A stretch of 20,134 bases of DNA from a virus: IMG/VR virus record IMGVR_UViG_3300025383_000137, positions 1-20,134 of that record. One strand, written 5' to 3'. Shown one piece after another: positions 1 to 7,724 of this stretch (position 1 is the stretch's first letter; the number at the start of each line of letters is the position of its first letter). Both the position numbers and the translations under genes were made by a program. The notes beneath the pieces were generated by a model, which was not told the DNA's origin, ran no database searches, and saw only the letters and a list, made by a program, of their open reading frames with translations.

Positions 1-1
1 T

Positions 2-493
2 GTTAATATTACCAGTGCAATACAAGGTAATCAAACTTATGCTAACGTGGGTGGCCGTGTGTTCTACACCAGTACTGACCAAGATGGTAACTTTAACGTA
101 GGTAACTTGTTTACTGTTCAACAGGCAACAGGTGTAGCAACATTGAACGCTAGTGCGTTTAACTTAACTGGCTTGCAGTCATTGACACTTGGCTCAGTTA
201 CATTAGGAGCTGGTTCAGCTACAATTACACAATTTAGTACTGACCCATACTTTACAGCTAACAGCGATAGTATTTTACCAACACAAAAAGCTATTAAGAG
301 CTATATTACCAGCCAAATTGGTGGCGGACTAAGTAGCTTGAACGTAAATAGTTTAACAGCTGGTAATATCTACTTGTCAGGTAGTACAATTACTACACTA
401 ACAGGTGGAACAATTACTGTAAGTACAAAATTAAACTTTACAGGCGGCATTGACGGAAGTCCAGTTGCTCTAGTATGGTTCGGACAAAGATAA
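2..493 (+). CDS. Virion structural / tail-fibre-like protein, C-terminal part (5' end outside window)
   Basis: The frame is open from base 2, so the gene begins left of the window; a GTG at 47 lies inside it and is not the start. The visible 163 residues include the stretch YTSTDQDGNFNVGNLF followed by VQQATGVATLNAS, then a segment with PTQKAIKSYI. I recall this arrangement from structural proteins of T4-like cyanophages, where it precedes the C-terminal end. The composition (Ser, Thr, Gly, Asn; alternating beta pattern) fits a beta-rich virion protein. It ends in GSPVALVWFGQR, and the next gene follows after 15 bases. Its place directly before a block of fibre genes supports a tail or baseplate-periphery role. 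The exact virion position is not known. Confidence 0.72.
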   Translation, partial: VNITSAIQGNQTYANVGGRVFYTSTDQDGNFNVGNLFTVQQATGVATLNASAFNLTGLQSLTLGSVTLGAGSATITQFSTDPYFTANSDSILPTQKAIKSYITSQIGGGLSSLNVNSLTAGNIYLSGSTITTLTGGTITVSTKLNFTGGIDGSPVALVWFGQR

Positions 494-508
494 AAAGAGG
501 AAATAAAA

Positions 509-832
509 ATGGCAACAGGAAGATTAGGTAGCGCGGCAATTGCTAGTGCAAACACAAACCAAACTGTATACACAGTACCAACTGGTTTCTATAGTGTATT
601 CAACGTAAGTTTCACTAATACCAACGCAACATCAGTAACTATCAAATTAGCATTAGCTGCCACAAGCAGTCCTGCTACTAACGAATTTATTGAGTTTCAA
701 ACTACAATCGTAGCATATGGTGTGTTTGAACGTACTGGTCTAGTATTAGATGCTAACAAATTAGTTGTTGTACAAGCAAGTAACACTGGTGTAAACGTAA
801 ACGTCTACGGCATAGAAACTTCATCAAGTTAA
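509..832 (+). CDS. Small probable virion structural protein (107 aa)
   Basis: This short beta-rich protein begins MATGRLGSAAIASANTNQ, followed by TVYTVPTGFYSVFNVSFTN. The N-terminal GRLG, the YTVP step and then alternating hydrophobic strands are typical of small accessory proteins encoded beside tail-fibre genes in marine phages; no enzymatic motif is present. The start is supported by AGAGGA at 496-501, seven bases before the ATG. It has no signal peptide, membrane segment or coiled coil. It is probably a minor virion component, perhaps a single beta-sandwich domain. The link to the virion rests on context and composition, and the specific role is unknown. Confidence 0.65.
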   Translation: MATGRLGSAAIASANTNQTVYTVPTGFYSVFNVSFTNTNATSVTIKLALAATSSPATNEFIEFQTTIVAYGVFERTGLVLDANKLVVVQASNTGVNVNVYGIETSSS

Positions 833-850
833 TAGGACTCTCGAGCGAAT

Positions 851-3349
851 ATGGCACGATATAATACCGTATCGTCGACGAGTTCAGTTGCAGGTGGTAG
901 TACAATTACTACTCCTAGTAGCGGCTTGTTGACCACACTTACAGGATCTGGTACAGTAACAGTGCCTAATCCTGTATTATACACGGGCCAAAGTCAAACA
1001 TTTTACAATTCAACCGGTAGTGCTATTACATTAAGTACACCAAGCGGTGCTTTTATTACTTCAGGATTTGTACCAGGAAGTACGATTAGTTTGCCAGCTA
1101 GCAGTATTATTACTATAGTCAGCGATGGCACAAATTATGATGTAACAAGTTGGGTTGGCGGAAGTGTAGTCACTGGAAGTTTAACAGCAACCGGCGGAAC
1201 AATTAATGGAATAACAATTGGTGGATCATCTGCAGCCGCAGGCACATTTAGTACTTTATCTAGCACTGGTATACTCGGAGCTTCAGGTGTTGTTACATTT
1301 ACAAATAATGCCGCAATTACAGTAGGAAACACTAGCACAGGTGCGCTACAAGTAACAGGTGGAGCAAGTTTTGGTGGCGGTATAAATGCTAATGGAACAA
1401 GTTCAATTGGTGGATATAGTTTACTTAATGGCAACGCAACACGATATATTAATTATTATTTAGGACAAAACACCGATCCTAACACTCCAGGAACTGTTGC
1501 AAGTATTATATTATTAATTCCTGATCCAAGCGGCACAGTAAATGCAAACCATATGTCAGGAGTTCTCACTGCAAATAGAGGCAGTACTGGAACTGGCAAC
1601 GATCATCAAAGTTGGAACATACAAGTACAAAGAAGTTATACAGGTTATACACTACAGTTAACTCCGATAGGATCTGCTCCATTTTTACAATTTGTTACTT
1701 GTACATATGGTGCTACTACATATTTTGCAATAGATACCGCAGGTATTGGACTAAGCGCACACAATTGGAATTTTGACGGAATATTTTTAAATAATACAAA
1801 TAGTCAGCTCCCTACACTAGTAGCACGTACATCAGTTGGCAGTATTACTAACGTTAGCGGATCTACCTATATGAATATAGGCGGAGTGATAGTACAAAAT
1901 TCAGCTGGCACAATTGGTATTAATCAAACTAACCCCAACGGTGCGTTAGATGTGGCTGGTGACTTGTATGTTGGCGCTAATACGAATACTGCACGTTTTA
2001 AATCAGATGGTACCCACACGTATGTAGATGCTATACCTAGTGGAGGTAATGTTTATATTCGAACAAACGGTGCTGTTACAGCCGCTACTGTACTTTCAGG
2101 TGGAGGTATTAGTACTACTAGTGCTACTACTAATCCAGGAATTGCGGCAAGCAACTCAGGAACTACAGGATATGCCGCAAGTTTTTCTGGTCTCGCACAA
2201 ACTTATACAGGTACAGGATACGGCTCCCAAGATCCTTACGATCCAGCAGGCACACTGGTAACTATTACATCGCTACCCAATGCTGTAAATAGCGGAGCAT
2301 TAATAACATTCAATGCTTATAATAGCGGTAATGGTGCTACTGGTGCGCATATTGGTGCAGTTGCTGGACCTACTGGTAATGGTCCTGCTAATCTTGTTAT
2401 TGGACGCAGAACTGGTACTAGCAGTTGGGCAGAAAGTTTACGTGTAGATTATAACGGTTATGTTTTAATTGGTTATACCGGTAATCAAAATTCAAATGCA
2501 TTACAAGTAAATGGAAATATTTCAGCATCTGGAGTATTCGGTGGACGTCATCCACTCTCCGGAGAACCTTTTGCAGGTTCTGGAGGCGGTAGTGGCTGGA
2601 TACGTTTTGGTACTTGGTATACCGGTCAAGGAGGTTGCACATTACATGCAAAACTAGTTTGTCATACTGGATATAACGCAACAGTTGGTCAAAACTGTTT
2701 AACAGAAGTATTTTTTAAAACAAGTAACGGTAGTAGTACGCAAGCCGGTACTGGTGGCGGAAGTTTTTATGGCGACGGATATGCTATTCAGATATTAGCA
2801 AACTCAAGCGCACCAAACGGAATAAGATTTGTGCAAGTAAACGCTAGTCAATATGAAATGTGGTGTAATTTTGGTAGCTTTACAGAAAACAGCCATTTTA
2901 CAGTATCATTTACCAACGGCACTAGTTGGACAACAGATGGTGCAAGTTCTAATCAAAGCGCTCCAACCACTTATACATATTTAGACATATCGATTTATTC
3001 TAATACATATTCGTCAGATGATAATTTAAAAGATGTTGTTGGAAATATTGATAATGTGTTTGATATTATTGATGCAGTAGATCCTTTCGAATATCAATGG
3101 AAGGAAGAATATAGATCTAAGCATTTCTTAGAAGATGCCGATGATGATGCTACTAAACACTATGGTATATCTGCTCAGCAATTAGAAAAAGTTGCTCCAG
3201 ATTTAGTCGAAACAGGAAAAGAAAATATTTTAGGAAGTAGAGATTTTAAATCAGTTAAGTACGAACAACTTACACCTATTTTGTGGAAAGCAATTAAGAT
3301 GATGAGAGCAGAAATTGCAGATTTAAAATCACAAATTAATAAAAATTAA
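851..3349 (+). CDS. Tail fibre protein 1 with C-terminal S74 intramolecular chaperone
   Basis: This is the longest of six paralogous fibres (832 aa). Residues 1-104 (851-1162) are the shared N-terminal module, starting MARYNTVSS and ending SDGTNY...SWVGG; it is presumably the virion attachment or first shaft domain. A long Ser/Thr/Gly-rich beta shaft follows, with an IGINQTNPNGALDVAG motif near residue 355. A probable globular binding domain spans about 578-715. The C-terminus is a chaperone of endosialidase (peptidase S74): the S-D-D-N-L-K motif at 722-727 holds the expected Ser and Lys of the self-cleavage site, followed by YGISAQQLEKVAPDLV and a C-terminal coiled coil from about 808. In known S74 proteins the chaperone assists trimer folding and then cuts itself off at this Ser. 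No good Shine-Dalgarno sequence precedes the ATG. Confidence 0.88.
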   Translation: MARYNTVSSTSSVAGGSTITTPSSGLLTTLTGSGTVTVPNPVLYTGQSQTFYNSTGSAITLSTPSGAFITSGFVPGSTISLPASSIITIVSDGTNYDVTSWVGGSVVTGSLTATGGTINGITIGGSSAAAGTFSTLSSTGILGASGVVTFTNNAAITVGNTSTGALQVTGGASFGGGINANGTSSIGGYSLLNGNATRYINYYLGQNTDPNTPGTVASIILLIPDPSGTVNANHMSGVLTANRGSTGTGNDHQSWNIQVQRSYTGYTLQLTPIGSAPFLQFVTCTYGATTYFAIDTAGIGLSAHNWNFDGIFLNNTNSQLPTLVARTSVGSITNVSGSTYMNIGGVIVQNSAGTIGINQTNPNGALDVAGDLYVGANTNTARFKSDGTHTYVDAIPSGGNVYIRTNGAVTAATVLSGGGISTTSATTNPGIAASNSGTTGYAASFSGLAQTYTGTGYGSQDPYDPAGTLVTITSLPNAVNSGALITFNAYNSGNGATGAHIGAVAGPTGNGPANLVIGRRTGTSSWAESLRVDYNGYVLIGYTGNQNSNALQVNGNISASGVFGGRHPLSGEPFAGSGGGSGWIRFGTWYTGQGGCTLHAKLVCHTGYNATVGQNCLTEVFFKTSNGSSTQAGTGGGSFYGDGYAIQILANSSAPNGIRFVQVNASQYEMWCNFGSFTENSHFTVSFTNGTSWTTDGASSNQSAPTTYTYLDISIYSNTYSSDDNLKDVVGNIDNVFDIIDAVDPFEYQWKEEYRSKHFLEDADDDATKHYGISAQQLEKVAPDLVETGKENILGSRDFKSVKYEQLTPILWKAIKMMRAEIADLKSQINKN

Positions 3350-3351
3350 AA

Positions 3352-5109
3352 ATGGCACGTTATAATTCTATAAACACAACAGGATCAGTAGCACAAGGAA
3401 GCAGTATAGCTAGTCCTTACAGTGGTCTATTGACCACTATTACTACTGGTTCGGGTAGTGTAGCATTGCCAAATCCTGTTTTGTATGCAGGTTCAACGCA
3501 GACATTTTATAACAGTACTTCTACAGCAGTCACACTAACAACACCAAGTGGTGTATTTAACGGCCCGGCCGCAGGCGGAACAAGTTCATTAACATTACCA
3601 ATTGGTGCTGTAATTACACTAGTAAGCGACGGCACTAATTATATTGCACAAGATTGGTTAGGTGGTCCTGCTAGTCATACAACTATCACTGCTAGCGGTA
3701 CAATTACTGCTACTAGCGCAGTTAGTTTTAATCCATCAAATGCCAATATAAGTATTCAACCTACTGGAACTGGTACCGTTACTATAAACCCAGCAACAGC
3801 AGGTACATTAGATAATGTGGCTATTGGTTCTACTACCGCTAGTACTGGTAAATTTACATCTGTAATTAGTTCGGGCAATGTGGCAATTGGCCAAAGTAGT
3901 ACAACAAGTTATGCGTTAACTGTATTTGGTACTAGCGGTAGATTTTTTGATGCGTTAGGCAATACTACACAAATTAGACTAGCGGCCAGCGAAGGTGGTT
4001 GGGCCAGCGGTTATAACTGGGCGGCAAATAATGGCACAGTCTTAGGAGGACTACAAGGTAACGGAAGTGGCCAAGCTATGTCATCGCTTGGAGTTTATGT
4101 TGGCGGCATGAGTACCCCAACATTAACACTTAATTCAACTCAACTGCTAGTTGGAACAACGTCTACATCGGATGCGGCAAGAAAAATATTAGCATCAGGT
4201 AGTGATGTTAATGCTCAAAAAATTGATGTTACTAATACACAAAGTGGTTCTTTAATTGAAATAATTGCGGCTGGTTCTACTGCATATAGTATTGGCGGCT
4301 GGGATTATAGCGGAGTTATTGAAGCAACTGGTGGCGGTAGCGGAACATCGGGTTTAGTATTAAGTTCATACAACGGCCCATTAATTTTACAAACTAATGC
4401 TCGTACAGAACGTATGAGAATTACCAGTTCAGGATATGTAGGAGTTAACACTACTAATACTAATACAGCAACCGGTAACTATACATTTAACGTAGCGTTA
4501 CGTGCTAGATTTAATGGCATGATGTTAGGCAATAACGACGGAACCAATGCTAGCGATAACCGTATTTCATTAGATTGGTCAAGCGGAACCAACGCACAGA
4601 TTCTAGCTCAACAAAACGTTCCTTTACAATTAGGTAGTAATAATGCTGTTCAACTTACACTTCAGCCAGGATTAAGTAGTTTTAGTACTCCAATGGTAGT
4701 CAATAGCGGAACACAATTTTGTTTTTATACCTATGCAAATACATCTAGCGGAAGTTATTATATACACATGAAAACTAATTTACCTAAAACAATTAGTCAG
4801 ATGTATAGTGTGGAAGCTAAAGGGTATGTGTACGGTCAAAGTCAGTCGGTTGGAGGCTATTGGGTAGGATATATGTATCAGCCAAACGGTAATAGCAATC
4901 CTATTGCAGTCGGAAATAGCAATTATGCTCAAGCCGCTCTTTGTAACAACCAATATTTAAGTTCAGATGGTTATCTTGTCTTAGTTGCATATGTGTCTGG
5001 CGGATATTTTACAGGTTTTACTTTAAATAACCACTATACTACACAAGGATTATATGGTATGCAGATTACAGCAAGCACCACTAGCGGTAGCTCAACGGGG
5101 GCATATTAA
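3352..5109 (+). CDS. Tail fibre protein 2 (585 aa)
   Basis: This is a paralogue of the other five fibres. Residues 1-105 (3352-3666) are the N-terminal module (MARYNSINTTGSV ... SDGTNYIAQDWLGG), the most divergent of the six at the nucleotide level. Residues about 126-170 carry a shaft repeat (NPSNANISIQPTGTG, then GTLDNVAIGSTTASTGKF) that recurs in fibres 3, 5 and 6. A motif ERMRITSSGYVGVN lies near residue 350, of the type that often precedes S74 domains, but no S74 domain follows. The C-terminal ~130 residues are Tyr-, Gly- and Asn-rich beta sequence and probably form the tip; I do not recognise the fold. The ATG lies two bases after the previous stop without a Shine-Dalgarno sequence, so translation is likely coupled. 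Its TAA overlaps the next gene's ATG (TAATG). Confidence 0.8.
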   Translation: MARYNSINTTGSVAQGSSIASPYSGLLTTITTGSGSVALPNPVLYAGSTQTFYNSTSTAVTLTTPSGVFNGPAAGGTSSLTLPIGAVITLVSDGTNYIAQDWLGGPASHTTITASGTITATSAVSFNPSNANISIQPTGTGTVTINPATAGTLDNVAIGSTTASTGKFTSVISSGNVAIGQSSTTSYALTVFGTSGRFFDALGNTTQIRLAASEGGWASGYNWAANNGTVLGGLQGNGSGQAMSSLGVYVGGMSTPTLTLNSTQLLVGTTSTSDAARKILASGSDVNAQKIDVTNTQSGSLIEIIAAGSTAYSIGGWDYSGVIEATGGGSGTSGLVLSSYNGPLILQTNARTERMRITSSGYVGVNTTNTNTATGNYTFNVALRARFNGMMLGNNDGTNASDNRISLDWSSGTNAQILAQQNVPLQLGSNNAVQLTLQPGLSSFSTPMVVNSGTQFCFYTYANTSSGSYYIHMKTNLPKTISQMYSVEAKGYVYGQSQSVGGYWVGYMYQPNGNSNPIAVGNSNYAQAALCNNQYLSSDGYLVLVAYVSGGYFTGFTLNNHYTTQGLYGMQITASTTSGSSTGAY

Positions 5110-5396
5110 TGGATAAAAATTTTGCCGAAATGTTTACTAACAGTACTCCTCCAGATCCACGTAAAATTGAATGGACCCATGATGTTGCACGAACACATTT
5201 ATATGCAGATATTAAAGAACAATTGGATATGCTATACAAAGATATTGATGCAGGATTATTTGGAGACACAGCTAAAACAGGTTCTTGGTATCAACACATT
5301 AAACAAGTAAAAGAAACACATCCTGCGGGAAGTATACATAAACCATTTGCACACTTACCCGGGCCGGATGGAACTTACGATCCACCAACAGAATAA
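5109..5396 (+). CDS. Small tail-fibre-associated protein (95 aa)
   Basis: This hydrophilic protein starts within the stop codon of fibre 2 (TAATG), so it is probably translated by re-initiation together with that fibre. Its middle contains IKEQLDMLYKDIDAGLFG, followed by WYQHIKQVKETHP. This pattern (Q-L-D-x-L, a short acidic linker, Gly, then I-x-x-V-K and Pro) is one I associate with short proteins next to tail-fibre genes in many phages. The 86-residue protein at 7457 shows the same pattern. The C-terminus is Pro-rich (LPGPDGTYDPPTE). It has no enzyme motif. A role as a fibre-assembly factor or minor virion component is inference from position and family resemblance. Confidence 0.66.
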   Translation: MDKNFAEMFTNSTPPDPRKIEWTHDVARTHLYADIKEQLDMLYKDIDAGLFGDTAKTGSWYQHIKQVKETHPAGSIHKPFAHLPGPDGTYDPPTE

Positions 5397-5399
5397 ACG

Positions 5400-5406
5400 T
5401 TAAATA
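5400..5406 (+). promoter_or_regulatory. TTAAATA element before fibre 3
   Basis: TTAAATA lies six bases before the ATG, where a Shine-Dalgarno sequence would be expected. With the preceding G it matches six of eight positions of the T4 late promoter TATAAATA. Equivalent elements precede fibres 4, 5 and 6. It could be a late promoter core or simply conserved flanking DNA of the duplicated cassette. Confidence 0.35.
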
Positions 5407-5412
5407 TAGATT

Positions 5413-7455
5413 ATGGCACGATATAATACAGTCAGTACAACAAGCTCAGTATCAGGTGGTAATGTAATTACTACACCTAGTAGCGGCCTGTTGACTACAT
5501 TAACTGGAACAGGCACAGTAACTATACCTAACCCAGTTTATTATACCGGCCAAACTCAAACATTTTATAATAGCACTGGTAGTGCTATTACATTAGCTAC
5601 ACCAAGTGGTATATTTAACGGTCCAGGTTCAGGAGCTTCTTCTAATTTAAGTTTACCTGCCGGTTCTATTATTACAGTTGTTAGTGATGGTACAAATTAT
5701 ATTGTTGAATCTTGGTTAGGAGGCGCAATTACTGTAAACGGAACTTTTACAGCCAGCAGTACAGTTGCAATGAATCCAAGTAATGCTAACGTAAGCATAC
5801 AGCCTACAGGAACTGGCACGTTAACTATGAGCAGTGGTGCTACGGGTACATTAGATAATGTTAATATCGGAGCTACTACACAAGGAACTGGTAGTTTTAC
5901 TACACTGGCCGCAAGCGGTATTACTCAAATTACTGCTAGTACAGCCAGTACAGCATATAACAATGGTGCTCTTGTAGTAACAGGTGGTGTCGGTGTTGGT
6001 GGAAAGATTTTTACAAATAATTTAATTACTGCTGGTAATGCTGGTAGTACTACTGGTTCAATAATTTTACAAGGTAACTATGGTAACGGAGCCTTAGTTA
6101 CATTTGGTAGTGAATATAGCTCAGGCGGCCCAAGCATTGGTTATAGTGTATATCCAAGCTCATCTAGTGCTGGAACATTCTTAAGCAGTACAGGTATTAC
6201 TAATAATCGTAGCGCATATACTCTAAGTGGACAGACCCATACTTGGTATATGGGCACAAGTCAAACAGTTGCAGTTGGTAGTGCAGTAAGTATGTATACA
6301 GGAATGAGTTTAACAACTACTGCATTGACTTTGCCTAATGCAGTTAACGTTACAATTAGCAATACTGCAAGTAGTCCAACTAACAGCCAAAATCCTCCAG
6401 GCGTATTACAATTCATAGGTCAAGGTTGGAATACACTAAGCGGTAGTACACAATATCAAGCTCAAATTGGATTAGGCGGCGCTTATAGCTCTGGTACTGG
6501 TAGTGTCGAACCTGCAATTACATTTAGTTTGGCAGGAACAGGTAATAGTGGTTATAATGCCAGCGCAGGACCAACTTCACTTACAGAACGTGTACGTATC
6601 AATAACTATGGTAACATTGGTGTTGGAACAACTACACCGCAAGTAACACTAGATATGGGTAGCAGAACTGATGCTATTTCGTTGCCAGCAGGCACTACTG
6701 CTCAACGCCCAACAGGAGCGGCTGGTTATCTTAGATATAATTCTACAACTACAGCACCAGAATTTTATAACGGATCGAGCTGGTTGTCATTAGCGTTTCA
6801 AGCAACATTGCCAGTCACTAGTGGACTGTATGCTTGGTATGATGTTTCAACATTTTCTGGAAATACTTGGTCAGATAAATCAGGAAACGGATATAATGCT
6901 ACTACATCCGGCGTAACATTGACTGCAACCAGCGGCAACGGAGCAACATTACTAACGCAGGCGTTAGGAGGAACAACTAGTTCAACAGTATTGTGGCCAT
7001 CGAATGTATTACCGGCAACATACACTTTATTTCATGTAACAAGATATAGCACTAGTAATGCTACAAAAAATACTAGTGGTACTGGAGCACAACGTATATA
7101 TACCGGATATGTAAACAATTGGTTGTCTGGGCACTGGGAAGGTAATCCGGCAGTAGCATATCATATGGGGTGGCTAACCGGTAGTTCGACTCCTGATGAT
7201 TATGGAACAAACTGGTTTATTAGTACTGATCAAAATAGTCTTTATAGAGCAAATGGAATTACTCGAGGCACATCTGGAGCAGGCACACCGTCATATGATA
7301 GAATATGTATAAACTTAGGAGGTAGTGCAGCTAATGAACCTTCAAACTTTCAATTAGCAGAATGTATTGTTTATAATAGAACTTTATCAAGCGCAGAGTA
7401 CGCACAAGTTGAAGCATATCTTGCTTCAAAATACGGAATAACATTAAATCAATAA
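5413..7455 (+). CDS. Tail fibre protein 3 with C-terminal LamG-like (jelly-roll) domain
   Basis: The 680-residue fibre has the shared N-terminal module at residues 1-104 (5413-5724). A shaft repeat follows at about 117-165 (NPSNANVSIQPTGTG ... LDNVNIGATTQGTGSFTT). Near 395-460 come IGVGTTTPQVTLDMGSRTD and then LPAGTTAQRPTGAAGYLRYN with EFYNGSSW, a common fibre linker. From about residue 470 to the end the sequence looks like a concanavalin/LamG-like jelly roll: SGLYAWYDVS, WSDKSGNGYNA, a central beta core, and a closing AECIVYNRTLSSAEYAQVEAYLASKYGI split across strand and helix. Such domains commonly bind carbohydrate, so this end is the likely receptor-binding tip. There is no S74 domain. 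The start lacks a Shine-Dalgarno sequence and is preceded by TTAAATA at 5400-5406. Confidence 0.85.
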   Translation: MARYNTVSTTSSVSGGNVITTPSSGLLTTLTGTGTVTIPNPVYYTGQTQTFYNSTGSAITLATPSGIFNGPGSGASSNLSLPAGSIITVVSDGTNYIVESWLGGAITVNGTFTASSTVAMNPSNANVSIQPTGTGTLTMSSGATGTLDNVNIGATTQGTGSFTTLAASGITQITASTASTAYNNGALVVTGGVGVGGKIFTNNLITAGNAGSTTGSIILQGNYGNGALVTFGSEYSSGGPSIGYSVYPSSSSAGTFLSSTGITNNRSAYTLSGQTHTWYMGTSQTVAVGSAVSMYTGMSLTTTALTLPNAVNVTISNTASSPTNSQNPPGVLQFIGQGWNTLSGSTQYQAQIGLGGAYSSGTGSVEPAITFSLAGTGNSGYNASAGPTSLTERVRINNYGNIGVGTTTPQVTLDMGSRTDAISLPAGTTAQRPTGAAGYLRYNSTTTAPEFYNGSSWLSLAFQATLPVTSGLYAWYDVSTFSGNTWSDKSGNGYNATTSGVTLTATSGNGATLLTQALGGTTSSTVLWPSNVLPATYTLFHVTRYSTSNATKNTSGTGAQRIYTGYVNNWLSGHWEGNPAVAYHMGWLTGSSTPDDYGTNWFISTDQNSLYRANGITRGTSGAGTPSYDRICINLGGSAANEPSNFQLAECIVYNRTLSSAEYAQVEAYLASKYGITLNQ

Positions 7456-7456
7456 T

Positions 7457-7717
7457 ATGAATAATAAATCTTATACGTATCACGATTATTTGAATGCTGA
7501 AAATAAAGAAATATTTTTGGCAGAAGCTCTTGCTGGCAGAACAGAATCTCGTAAACAAATGTATCTCGACGGGTTAAATTCTACAGCTAATATTTTGAGG
7601 CAGCAAGAATATCCCAGTATACAAGAACAGTTAGATGATTTATTTCATCAAGGCGCATTTAGTCCAGAAATGACAGCACGTATTCAAGCTGTAAAAGATA
7701 AATTTCCTAAAAGTTAA
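7457..7717 (+). CDS. Small tail-fibre-associated protein (86 aa)
   Basis: It begins two bases after the fibre 3 stop without a visible ribosome-binding site, which suggests translational coupling. The N-terminal half is charged and helical (YHDYLNAENKEIFLAEALAGR). The C-terminal half carries YPSIQEQLDDLFHQGAF and then IQAVKDKFPKS. I recall this ending from many phage tail proteins and fibre-associated proteins (typically YPSIxDQLDxLxxxG, then VKxxYPK). The protein at 5109 carries a diverged version. It has no catalytic motif. It is probably an assembly helper or small structural component for fibre 3; the assignment is by motif and neighbourhood only. Confidence 0.7.
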   Translation: MNNKSYTYHDYLNAENKEIFLAEALAGRTESRKQMYLDGLNSTANILRQQEYPSIQEQLDDLFHQGAFSPEMTARIQAVKDKFPKS

Positions 7718-7720
7718 ATA
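7714..7720 (+). promoter_or_regulatory. TTAAATA element before fibre 4
   Basis: The element lies four bases before the ATG and spans the stop codon of the 86-residue gene. No Shine-Dalgarno sequence is present. Confidence 0.35.
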
Positions 7721-7724
7721 GAAC

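Noticed and set aside
47-493. A complete gene starting at GTG 47
   Set aside because: The reading frame is open to base 2 with fibre-like sequence, so the real start is outside the window.
836-846. Palindromic CTCGAG before fibre 1 as an operator or terminator
   Set aside because: It is only a six-base palindrome with no U-tract or longer stem, which is expected by chance.
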